Positions 1 to 5,295 of a stretch of DNA of 5,295 nucleotides are shown here, one piece after another. The DNA is taken from the NCBI GenBank assembly GCA_905216075.1, contig CAJMSO010000143.1, positions 1-5,295 of the forward strand, written 5' to 3'. The position numbers were made by a program, and so were the translations under genes. A model generated the notes under the pieces. It was not told where the DNA came from. It searched no databases and saw nothing but the letters and a program-made list of their open reading frames with translations. Source of the DNA: an uncultured bacterium (GTDB lineage Bacteria > Actinomycetota > Coriobacteriia > Coriobacteriales > Coriobacteriaceae). The first letter of the stretch is position 1; each line of letters starts with the position of its first letter.

Positions 1-19
1 TTGAAGCTCTGAGACCGCC

Positions 20-43
20 AAACAGTCCCTATTTCACCGCAAC
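20..43 (+). repeat. 24-bp dispersed repeat, upstream copy
   Basis: This stretch is identical over 24 bp to positions 1156-1179, and its 17-bp core (26-42) is present inverted at 1116-1132. It lies in the intergenic region just upstream of the promoter of the zinc-ribbon gene. The 19 bases before it do not match the loop of the downstream hairpin, so only one arm is visible here; a partner arm could lie left of the window. It resembles a REP-like intergenic palindrome unit. That class assignment is inference from the pattern of copies. Confidence 0.85.
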
Positions 44-70
44 TTATGATGGGGACTTTTGGACGCTGGG

Positions 71-76
71 TATAAT
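71..76 (+). promoter_or_regulatory. -10 box (TATAAT) of the zinc-ribbon gene promoter
   Basis: A perfect TATAAT hexamer lies 32 bp before the ATG at 109, which would place the transcription start near 82-84 and give a leader of about 25 nt containing the ribosome binding site. No good -35 hexamer is present at 16-18 bp spacing (the region around 47-54 reads TGATGGGG). The TG of an extended -10 is also one base out of register. The promoter may therefore be weak or activator-dependent. Confidence 0.6.
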
Positions 77-96
77 CGTCGTATTGAAATGTGGCG

Positions 97-103
97 AAAG
101 GAG
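97..103 (+). promoter_or_regulatory. Shine-Dalgarno AAAGGAG deciding the start at 109
   Basis: AAAGGAG is followed by 5 nt and then ATG at 109-111. The earlier in-frame GTG at 91 has no purine-rich site at a suitable distance and would put this motif inside the coding region, so 109 is preferred. Confidence 0.8.
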
Positions 104-108
104 TGGCA

Positions 109-1095
109 ATGTCTCGGTATTGTGCCTCGTGCGGCAAACTTCTTGCAGATGATGCCAAGTTCTGTACCTCATGCGGTGCACCCGTTGAGCAGACAACCGC
201 AAGCAATGGCCAAACCGCGTTTGAGCAGACCGGCTCCCTCGATACGCCGCAAACCAAACCGGACGACTGCCTCGCTCATCGTCCCGACCCCGCTGCCGGC
301 CCCTCAGCGGTCGAAACGACGCAGCGCATACCCGTCGCGGACACCCCGGCCCAACAACAACCGGCGTCTGTGTACGCGTCTGATTCACCGCAGGCCCCCG
401 CCGCAAAAAAGAGCGCTACCAGGGCGCTTGTCGCCGTTATCGTTGTGCTGGTGGCGATCATCATCGCCCTGGTCGTTTTCTTTGCGATCAAGCCTTTCGA
501 CAACGCCGCCACGCAGACGACTGCCGAGGTAGCTAAGCTGCACCATGACGTCGACGACGATGACCTAAAGCCTCTCGGCGATCCCAACAGCCTGTACGAC
601 GATGATGACGATGACGACGACGAGGATGGCGGCGAAGCAACGCTCTCCGAGCAGAATCTCTACCGCCGACTGAGCGAATACTACGACTTGCTCGAAGACC
701 TCGACAACTACGTCCGTGGCTGCGCGCAGAACTTCAACGGCAACTATCTGGAAGAGGATCGAACCACCCGTCAAAATCTCGCCGACGTCGCCGAGCGCAC
801 GGAGGACACCATCGAGCAGTATTACGACATCGTCGAGGACCTGGACGTCCCGACGAGCTCCAAGAACTACAGCTCCTGGAAAGACATCGTTGCCCTGTAT
901 GACGACCTGGACCACCGCATTGACGCGATCTGCGATGCCTGGGAGATCAGCCTGAAGTACGCAAAGCCCGCGGACCACAAGAATGAGATCGTGGCGCCGC
1001 TGTCACGCGACAACGTGGCGGGCACCAATGACAATAAGTACCGTCAGGACTTTGAGGACCGCTATCCCGGCGCCAAGCCCGTCGAGGTGAAGTAA
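109..1095 (+). CDS. Zinc-ribbon, single-pass membrane protein with acidic C-terminal domain
   Basis: The product has 328 residues and no function that I recognise. The N-terminus is a compact zinc ribbon with paired CxxC motifs (C5/C8 and C19/C22), as in many bacterial zinc-ribbon membrane proteins of unknown role. A low-complexity linker rich in Pro, Ala, Gln and Thr follows (about 25-98). A KKSATR positive patch then leads into one hydrophobic helix at about 106-127. Positive charges before the helix predict that the ribbon is cytoplasmic and the C-terminal part outside. The outer part is strongly acidic: eight consecutive Asp at 164-171, then Glu-Asp, followed by a probably helical region (180-290) in which the motif YYDxxEDLD occurs twice (191-199 and 238-246). 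The gene stands alone on the plus strand, with its own -10 box and ribosome binding site, and converges on the topoisomerase gene. Regulatory, sensory or cation-binding roles are possible but not shown by the sequence. Confidence 0.85.
   Translation: MSRYCASCGKLLADDAKFCTSCGAPVEQTTASNGQTAFEQTGSLDTPQTKPDDCLAHRPDPAAGPSAVETTQRIPVADTPAQQQPASVYASDSPQAPAAKKSATRALVAVIVVLVAIIIALVVFFAIKPFDNAATQTTAEVAKLHHDVDDDDLKPLGDPNSLYDDDDDDDDEDGGEATLSEQNLYRRLSEYYDLLEDLDNYVRGCAQNFNGNYLEEDRTTRQNLADVAERTEDTIEQYYDIVEDLDVPTSSKNYSSWKDIVALYDDLDHRIDAICDAWEISLKYAKPADHKNEIVAPLSRDNVAGTNDNKYRQDFEDRYPGAKPVEVK
598..627 (+). repeat. Asp/Glu codon run (GAY repeat) within the zinc-ribbon gene
   Basis: Eight consecutive Asp codons mixing GAC and GAT are followed by GAG and GAT, encoding residues 164-173. 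The mixed codons argue against a recent pure trinucleotide expansion, although gain or loss of single codons remains possible. The run lies about 37 residues after the membrane helix, on the predicted outer side, and could bind divalent cations or act as a flexible charged spacer. Confidence 0.75.
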
Positions 1096-1115
1096 TCCCA
1101 ACAACTGATCAAAAC

Positions 1116-1178
1116 TTGCGGTGAAATAGGGATTGATTAGGCCTTTTGTCAGCAAAAACAGTCCCTATTTCACCGCAA
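1116..1178. repeat. Long inverted repeat (17-bp perfect arms), REP-like hairpin
   Basis: The arm ttgcggtgaaataggga at 1116-1132 is perfectly complementary to 1162-1178. In RNA the stem can extend inward by a T-G wobble (1133/1161) and two pairs (1134-1135 with 1159-1160). The loop carries a second small stem, TTTTG (1144-1148) with CAAAA (1153-1157), closing on TCAG. It begins 20 bp after the stop of the zinc-ribbon gene. No T-tract follows either side, so it is not a classical intrinsic terminator, though such a stem could protect an mRNA 3' end or impede polymerase. The right arm plus flank (1156-1179) repeats exactly at 20-43, which marks it as a dispersed element and not a gene-specific terminator. 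Confidence 0.85.
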
Positions 1179-1187
1179 CCTAGAAGT

Positions 1188-1225
1188 GGGGCCGGGCTCG
1201 CATTTGCATTTGCGCGCCCGGCCCC
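1188..1225. terminator. GC-rich hairpin, probable terminator between convergent genes
   Basis: GGGGCCGGGC (1188-1197) is a perfect 10-bp complement of GCCCGGCCCC (1216-1225). The 18-nt loop can pair further through CGC/GCG (1199-1201 with 1212-1214). The hairpin lies 21 bp beyond the topoisomerase stop codon, the position expected for that gene's terminator, and could also stop plus-strand transcription from the zinc-ribbon gene. The tracts after the stem are only mildly T-rich (ACTTCT on the minus strand, GTGTCTATAT on the plus strand), so efficiency is uncertain. Confidence 0.7.
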
Positions 1226-1246
1226 GCCGTGTCTATATGTGCTCGG

Positions 1247-3841
1247 TTACTTGTCGGCGGCCGCCTTCTTGGTGGTCGTCTTTTTCGCGGCAGTCTTCTT
1301 GGCGGTCGACTTCTTGGCGGTCGAAGTCTTCTTGGCTGCCGTGGTCTTCTTCGTCGTGCTCGCCTTGGTCGCAGCCTTGCGGCCGCGGGCGGGCTTCTTC
1401 TCCTTGGTCGGGCAATCCATGTTGACGCAGATACGCCACGGACCGCGCGCCGTGTTGACCACCACGATGGGAGCGCCGCACTCGGGGCAGGTCTCGCCCG
1501 TCGCCTCGAGCTTGCCACGCGCCGGCAGCGGATAGCTCACGCCGCAGTCGTCATAGTTGGTGCAGCGGATAAAGCGCTTGCCGCTCTTCTCGCTCTTGTG
1601 TGCGATCAGGTCGCCATGGCGTCCTGCCTCGGCGCACACCTTGCACTCGCCCACCTTAAGGTCAGGCTCGTAGTTGGTGGGGCATGTGGGGTTCACGCAA
1701 ATCTCGAAAGCCTTTTGGCGGAACGGCTGGCACTTAATGCGCGGCGCACCGCATTCGGGGCACACAGCAGCCTCGCCCTCGAGCGGGCTCACCTTGACGC
1801 CGCTCGGCACCGGATAGGTCACGTCGCAGTCGGGCCAGCCCATGCAGCCGATAAAGCTGCCGCGGGTCTTGGCGCTCGTCTTCATAACCAAGTCCTTGCC
1901 GCACTTGGGGCAGGTGCCCACGCGCGCATCGGCCGTGACGGCGTCGCTGATAGCGTCGCCCAGTTCCTGCGTATGCTTGAGCAGCTCGTCGAGCACGCCA
2001 GCCAGCAGCGCGCGCGAGTGCGTCACGACATGCTCTTCGGTATCCTCGCCGCGCTCCACGCGGGTCATGTCGCCGTCGAGCTCGCTGGTCATATCGGGGC
2101 TCGTGATGCGCGGGGCAAACTGCGACAGCGCATCGATAATGGCGATACCCAGCTGGCTCGGCTCCACGGGATCGTTTTTAAGGTAGCGCACGGCGTACAG
2201 ACGCTCGATGATGCTCGCGCGCGTGGACTTGGTGCCCAGGCCGCGCTTTTCCATCTCCTGCACGAGCTTGCCCTGGCTGTAGCGTGCGGGCGGCTCGGTC
2301 TGCTTGGCCTCGAGCTTAATGTCGAACACGTCGACCGTATCGCCTTGCTCCAGCGGCGGCATCTGCTCGTCGCGCTTAAGGCCGTACGGATAGGCCTCGC
2401 GGAAGCCAGGGGTCACGAGCACGTCGCCCGAGGCCACGAACGGCTCGCCGTTGACGTCGAGCTCGAGCTTGGTGTTCTCGATGGTCGCGGGACCCATGAG
2501 CGTTGCCAGGAAGCGGCGGGCGATGAGGTCGTAGAGCTTGCGCTGGCCACCATCGAGCGTGGACGGATCGCCCTCGCCCGTGGGATAGATAGGCGGGTGG
2601 TCGGTGGTCTCGACTTTGCCGCGCGTGGGCTTCATGGGGCCGGCAAGCACCTTTTTGCATACGGGCGCCAGCGCCGGGTTGATCTTTGCCAGGTCGCTCA
2701 CCACGGCGCCCAGGTCGAGCGTCGCAGGGTACACGGTATTGTCGACACGCGGGTAGCTGATGAGGCCCGCCATGTAGAGGGACTCGGCGATGCGCATGGT
2801 ACGCGCAGGTGAGATGCCCTCGGCCGCGGCGGATGCCTGCAGCGAGGTGGTCGCAACCGGTGTGGGCGGCTGCTGCTTGCGCGAACGCTTGGTCACTGCG
2901 GCGACGGTTGCCGTCGCGACGCCGTCGACATGGCCGTACGCCGTCTCAGCAGCATTCTTGTCGGTAAAGCGTGCCGTCTTGTGCGCAATCTTAAAGCGGG
3001 CGGCCTCGGCAGCACCCTGTGCGGCGCCCATGCCGCGGATCTGCCAATAGTCCTCGGGCACAAACGCCATGCGCTCGCGCTCGCGCTCGACCACCAGGGC
3101 AAGCGTCGGCGTCTGCACACGGCCGGCAGAGCGCACGTTACCAAAGCCGCCAAACTTGGCGAGCGTCAGGTAGCGCGTGAGCACCGCACCCCAAATGAGG
3201 TCGATGTGCTGGCGGCTCTCGCCGGCGTCGGCCAGATTCTGGTCGAGCGAGACGAGATTATCGAAGGCCTGCGTGATCTCGGCCTTGGTAAACGAAGAAT
3301 ACTGGGCGCGGGCAACCGGCAAGTCCGGCGCAACCTCGCGCACCTTGTTAAGGGCGTCCGAACCGATCAGCTCGCCCTCGCGATCGAAGTCCGTAGCGAT
3401 GATGACGCTGTCGGACTTCTTGGCAAGGTTCTTGAGCGAGCGAATGAGTTCTTTCTCGGCCGGCAACTTAATGACGGGCGCCCAGGTGAGGTAGGGCAGG
3501 CTCTCGAGCTTCCAGCCTTTGATGGAGATGCCATCGGCAAGAAACGGCTTGCGCTTGGTGTCGTAGGGCGGACGCGCCAGGCCATCGGGCATATCGGCCG
3601 GCAACATCTCGCCGTCCTCGGTCACCGAATACCAGCCCAGCTTTTTATCGAACAGCACGCTGTCGCAAAAATCGGGCGCAAGGATGTGACCGGCAAGACC
3701 GATCGTCACGCACTCCTCGCCCTTCCACTCAAAACGGTAGATGGCGGTGTTGTACACCTTGTCCTTTTTGGGCTTACCCGTGGACAGACGCTCTGCGATC
3801 TGACGCGCGGCGTCGTTTTTCTCGGCGATGATGAGCTTCAA
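1247..3841 (-). CDS. topA: Type IA DNA topoisomerase with four zinc ribbons and Lys-rich tail
   Basis: This 864-residue enzyme relaxes negatively supercoiled DNA by passing one strand through a transient single-strand break. The N-terminal Toprim domain has the conserved Glu at residue 7 (IIAEKNDAA) and the metal-binding DFDREGE at 151-157. The catalytic tyrosine is most likely Y363 in LISYPRVDNTVYP. Further family motifs are TDHPPIYPT (413-421) and GLGTKSTRASII (534-545). The SYPRVDN active-site wording resembles the TopoIII/archaeal-TopoI branch more than E. coli TopA (TYMRTDS), so topA is a functional label of moderate certainty. The C-terminus carries four Cys4 ribbons: C644/647/666/672, C694/697/715/720, C733/736/760/766 and C785/788/805/810. 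A basic tail follows (817-864; 15 Lys and 2 Arg in 48 residues) with AAKK/TAKK repeats, presumably for DNA binding. The start is TTG, supported by AGGAG 6 nt upstream. The gene lies 54 bp after hypB on the same strand. Confidence 0.95.
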   Translation of the reverse strand: MKLIIAEKNDAARQIAERLSTGKPKKDKVYNTAIYRFEWKGEECVTIGLAGHILAPDFCDSVLFDKKLGWYSVTEDGEMLPADMPDGLARPPYDTKRKPFLADGISIKGWKLESLPYLTWAPVIKLPAEKELIRSLKNLAKKSDSVIIATDFDREGELIGSDALNKVREVAPDLPVARAQYSSFTKAEITQAFDNLVSLDQNLADAGESRQHIDLIWGAVLTRYLTLAKFGGFGNVRSAGRVQTPTLALVVERERERMAFVPEDYWQIRGMGAAQGAAEAARFKIAHKTARFTDKNAAETAYGHVDGVATATVAAVTKRSRKQQPPTPVATTSLQASAAAEGISPARTMRIAESLYMAGLISYPRVDNTVYPATLDLGAVVSDLAKINPALAPVCKKVLAGPMKPTRGKVETTDHPPIYPTGEGDPSTLDGGQRKLYDLIARRFLATLMGPATIENTKLELDVNGEPFVASGDVLVTPGFREAYPYGLKRDEQMPPLEQGDTVDVFDIKLEAKQTEPPARYSQGKLVQEMEKRGLGTKSTRASIIERLYAVRYLKNDPVEPSQLGIAIIDALSQFAPRITSPDMTSELDGDMTRVERGEDTEEHVVTHSRALLAGVLDELLKHTQELGDAISDAVTADARVGTCPKCGKDLVMKTSAKTRGSFIGCMGWPDCDVTYPVPSGVKVSPLEGEAAVCPECGAPRIKCQPFRQKAFEICVNPTCPTNYEPDLKVGECKVCAEAGRHGDLIAHKSEKSGKRFIRCTNYDDCGVSYPLPARGKLEATGETCPECGAPIVVVNTARGPWRICVNMDCPTKEKKPARGRKAATKASTTKKTTAAKKTSTAKKSTAKKTAAKKTTTKKAAADK
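1295..1324 (-). repeat. 15-bp perfect tandem repeat encoding STAKK twice
   Basis: Two adjacent identical 15-bp units (1295-1309 and 1310-1324; plus-strand unit cttcttggcggtcga) encode Ser-Thr-Ala-Lys-Lys twice, residues 840-849 of the topoisomerase. Degenerate copies of the same unit make up the rest of the Lys-rich tail. The identity at DNA level points to recent slippage or duplication, so tail length may vary between strains. Confidence 0.85.
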
Positions 3842-3847
3842 AAGAGG

Positions 3848-3852
3848 CTCCT
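3848..3852 (-). promoter_or_regulatory. Shine-Dalgarno AGGAG supporting the TTG start of the topoisomerase
   Basis: On the minus strand AGGAG is followed by 6 nt (cctctt) and then TTG at 3841-3839. The codons that follow give MKLIIAEKND, the expected beginning of a Toprim domain, so the rare TTG start is well supported. The rest of the 54-bp gap to hypB contains a small GC stem (CCGCC/GGCGG on the minus strand, 3886-3890 with 3876-3880) and no clear promoter. Confidence 0.75.
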
Positions 3853-3895
3853 ATCTCGTATCTCTGCGGCTACGCCCGCCCGTATGGCGGCCGAC

Positions 3896-4579
3896 TTACG
3901 CCCTTGCTTGCTCAATCTGCCCGATGAGCCAATCGCACCAGGCATCCATGCCCTCGCCCTTGCGCGCGCTCACGGCAAACCGCGGCGCCTGCGGATTGAG
4001 GTCATCGAGTGTCTTAGTATACCTATCCATGTCAAAATCGAAAGCCGGGGCCACATCGACCTTGTTGAGCAGCTGTGCGCCGGCGTGCTGGAAGATGCCC
4101 GGGTACTTGATGGGCTTGTCGTCGCCCTCGGGCACCGAGAGGATCATGATGGACAGGTTCTCGCCCAGGTCAAAGTCGACTGGGCAGACCAGGTTACCCA
4201 CGTTTTCGATAAAGATGACGTCGATGTTTTCCAGACCCACAGCCTGGTCGAAGGCATCAACGGCCTCCATGATCATGTTACCCTCGAGGTGGCACAGGCC
4301 GCCCGTGTTGATCTGGATGGCGGGCATGCCGGCTTCCTTCATGGTGATGGCGTCGACGTCCGAGGCGATATCGCCTTCGATGACGGCGCAGCGCAAGCCG
4401 GCCTTGTCCCGCAGGCGCTCGTTGGTGCCCAGAATCGTTGTTGTCTTACCCGAGCCGGGGCTCGACAAGACATTGATCACATAGGTGTTTGTCTCTTTAA
4501 ATCGCTGTCGCAGCTGATCTGCCAGGCGCTCATTGCGCGACAGAATCGGCGACGCGATATCAATCGTTTTCTCAGCCAT
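3896..4579 (-). CDS. hypB: HypB, GTPase for nickel insertion into [NiFe]-hydrogenase
   Basis: The product is a 227-residue cytoplasmic GTPase of the SIMIBI class that works with HypA to load nickel into the hydrogenase large subunit. Visible motifs are the P-loop SSPGSGKT (39-46, Lys45), the EGDIASD region (68-74), and the guanine-specificity NKVD (172-175). The G-domain metal site is Cys96-His97 in GGLCHLE together with Cys132 in NLVCP, matching the conserved metal ligands of the family. The N-terminal CxxCGC nickel site of the E. coli protein and the His-rich stretch of some homologues are both absent, so this is the short form. The ATG at 4579 is chosen because AAGGAG lies 8 nt upstream; the GTG at 4588 overlaps that site. 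It follows hypA after 55 bp on the same strand, consistent with one operon. Identification is confident. Confidence 0.97.
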   Translation of the reverse strand: MAEKTIDIASPILSRNERLADQLRQRFKETNTYVINVLSSPGSGKTTTILGTNERLRDKAGLRCAVIEGDIASDVDAITMKEAGMPAIQINTGGLCHLEGNMIMEAVDAFDQAVGLENIDVIFIENVGNLVCPVDFDLGENLSIMILSVPEGDDKPIKYPGIFQHAGAQLLNKVDVAPAFDFDMDRYTKTLDDLNPQAPRFAVSARKGEGMDAWCDWLIGQIEQARA

Positions 4580-4587
4580 ACTCGGCA

Positions 4588-4593
4588 CTCCTT
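4588..4593 (-). promoter_or_regulatory. Shine-Dalgarno AAGGAG deciding the hypB start
   Basis: On the minus strand AAGGAG is followed by 8 nt and then ATG at 4579-4577. The final G of the motif is also the first base of the upstream in-frame GTG, so initiation at that GTG is unlikely. Elsewhere in the hypA-hypB gap (4594-4634) I see only a 5-bp hairpin (4613-4617 with 4622-4626) and an isolated TATAAA without a -35. Confidence 0.75.
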
Positions 4594-4634
4594 ACTTTGG
4601 CCCCTTTATACCCCATCACCAGATGGCTAGCGGG

Positions 4635-4991
4635 CTAATCGTCGGGGGTTTCGATTTCGATACTGGCGATGTCGAGTTCGCGGCCGTGCAGCAGACGCAC
4701 GTTGGCGCCGCCACATTGGGGACAGCGGCAATGGAAGCGATCGTGCTCAAAGACCTCCCCGCAGTCCAGACACTCGCTTTGTGGATGGACTTCCTCCACG
4801 GCAAGCTCGCAACCTCGCGTGAGCGGGTCCTCATCGCGAAATGTCTTCCACGCAAAGTCGAGCGCCTCGCGCACAACTTCGGTCATATCCCCGATACGCA
4901 GCGTTACCAAAACGGCGCGCGAGGCCCCCGCCCCACGCGCCGCGCGAATCACTGTATCGAGTATGCCGTTGACAATGCCAACCTCGTGCAT
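4635..4991 (-). CDS. hypA: HypA, nickel metallochaperone for hydrogenase maturation
   Basis: This 118-residue protein has the usual length of HypA/HybF. It begins MHE, whose His2 is the conserved nickel ligand of the family and requires exactly this start. The zinc-binding domain has two CxxC pairs, C74/C77 (ECLDCG) and C90/C93 (RCPQCGG), at the expected spacing; an additional Cys88 lies next to the second pair. HypA hands nickel, with HypB, to the hydrogenase large-subunit precursor in the cytoplasm. The start is separated by only 6 bp from the upstream tatC stop, and AGGAG at 5001-5005 sits 9 nt upstream inside the tatC end, so the two genes are co-transcribed and probably translationally coupled. 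hypB follows after 55 bp. Identification is confident. Confidence 0.96.
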   Translation of the reverse strand: MHEVGIVNGILDTVIRAARGAGASRAVLVTLRIGDMTEVVREALDFAWKTFRDEDPLTRGCELAVEEVHPQSECLDCGEVFEHDRFHCRCPQCGGANVRLLHGRELDIASIEIETPDD

Positions 4992-4997
4992 ACCGAT

Positions 4998-5295
4998 TTA
5001 CTCCTCGTCGTCCTCATCGTCCGAGAACAGGTCCAGACGGCTCACAAACAGGCCCTCCTTGCCCTCGCGCGCGGTAATGACCACGCGGGCAATGGCGAGC
5101 GAAATCTCGTAGAGCGAGAGCAGGGCACCATACATGAGGCCCAGCGTAACGGGCGAGCCGTCGGGCGTAATCACAGCCGAGCCCACAAGCAGGCCCACGT
5201 ACACGTAGCGCCAGGCGCCGCGGAAGGCCGCGTAGGACACGATGTGGAAGACGGACAGGTAGAAGATGATGAGCGGCAGCTCAAACGCCACGCCA
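4998..5295 (-). CDS. tatC: TatC, twin-arginine translocase subunit (C-terminal fragment)
   Basis: Only the last 98 or so codons are in the window; the 5' part lies beyond the right edge. The visible sequence starts GVAFELPLIIFYLS, matching the conserved Phe-Glu-x-Pro segment of TatC. It continues through a charged loop with WRYVYVG, then the ITPDGSPVT motif before the last helix, and LYEISLAIAR at the end of the membrane region. Three hydrophobic segments correspond to the last three of the six TatC helices. The C-terminal tail is cytoplasmic in this family and here ends in an acidic run (SDDEDDEE). TatC binds twin-arginine signal peptides and exports folded proteins, among them [NiFe]-hydrogenase small-subunit complexes. 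The GTG at 5291 is an internal valine and not a start. Its placement directly before hypA suggests a hydrogenase-related locus upstream. Confidence 0.9.
   Translation of the reverse strand, partial: GVAFELPLIIFYLSVFHIVSYAAFRGAWRYVYVGLLVGSAVITPDGSPVTLGLMYGALLSLYEISLAIARVVITAREGKEGLFVSRLDLFSDDEDDEE
5001..5005 (-). promoter_or_regulatory. hypA ribosome binding site at the tatC stop codon
   Basis: On the minus strand AGGAG immediately precedes and is in contact with the tatC stop TAA (5000-4998), and lies 9 nt before the hypA ATG at 4991. Ribosomes ending on tatC would cover this site, a layout typical of translational coupling. Confidence 0.75.

Noticed and set aside
59..64. TTGGAC as the -35 box paired with TATAAT at 71-76
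   Set aside because: The spacing is only 6 bp, far from the 16-18 bp needed.
91..108. GTG at 91 as an earlier start of the zinc-ribbon protein
   Set aside because: There is no Shine-Dalgarno upstream at a suitable distance, while AAAGGAG lies 5 nt before the ATG at 109, and the zinc ribbon begins directly after that ATG.
20..1179. Repeats at 20-43, 1116-1132 and 1162-1178 as a CRISPR array
   Set aside because: The copies are in mixed orientation, two of them form one hairpin, the third is more than 1 kb away, and there are no regular spacers or cas genes.
1229..2812. Long plus-strand open frame (527 codons) opposite the topoisomerase
   Set aside because: It is antisense to a well-conserved enzyme with all catalytic motifs. 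The translation is Ala/Arg/His/Leu-rich without recognisable domains, as expected for a shadow frame in GC-rich DNA.
4586..4588. GTG at 4588 as an earlier hypB start
   Set aside because: It overlaps the AAGGAG that serves the ATG at 4579 and has no site of its own.
4605..4610. TATAAA (minus strand) as an internal hypB promoter
   Set aside because: At 17-bp spacing the -35 position reads CCGCTA, which is not a plausible -35. The genes are better explained as one transcript.
2930..4630. Long plus-strand open frame (566 codons) spanning the opposite strand of hypB and the topoisomerase start
   Set aside because: It runs antisense across two confident genes and their intergenic gap, has no matching domain and no sign of its own ribosome binding site. 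It is a GC-driven shadow.
5289..5291. GTG at 5291 as the start of a small membrane protein
   Set aside because: The frame stays open to the window edge, and the sequence matches the interior of TatC (GVAFELP), so this is an internal valine of a truncated gene.

Overview
The window reads as an ordinary chromosomal segment of a GC-rich bacterium, most likely an anaerobic actinobacterium of the class Coriobacteriia (Collinsella-like). This placement rests on the high-GC codon use, the gene styles and the REP-like intergenic repeat. It is an inference without database support.

Layout. The left end (1-108) is intergenic. It holds one copy of a 24-bp repeat and a clear TATAAT -10 box. A plus-strand gene (109-1095) follows; it encodes a 328-residue membrane protein with an N-terminal four-cysteine zinc ribbon, one transmembrane helix and a very acidic C-terminal domain. 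The convergent intergenic gap (1096-1246) contains a long hairpin built from the same repeat and then a GC-rich terminator hairpin. Everything to the right is on the minus strand. In transcription order it runs: the C-terminal end of tatC (5295-4998, cut by the window edge), hypA (4991-4635), hypB (4579-3896), and a type IA DNA topoisomerase with four C-terminal zinc ribbons and a lysine-rich tail (3841-1247).

How the genes work together. tatC and hypA are 6 bp apart, and the hypA ribosome binding site lies across the tatC stop codon, so they are almost certainly co-transcribed and probably translationally coupled. HypA and HypB deliver nickel to [NiFe]-hydrogenase large subunits, and TatC belongs to the twin-arginine translocase that exports folded, cofactor-loaded hydrogenases. 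The combination suggests that this is the 3' end of a hydrogenase biosynthesis locus, with the structural genes and other hyp genes beyond the right edge. The topoisomerase follows hypB after 54 bp on the same strand. It may be read from the same transcript, but it is a general DNA-topology enzyme with no evident link to hydrogenase maturation.

I see no CRISPR array, prophage, insertion sequence, tRNA or rRNA. The most unusual items are the shared repeat on both sides of the zinc-ribbon gene, the long hairpin it forms, and the heavily extended C-terminus of the topoisomerase. I found no convincing evidence of a new multi-gene system.
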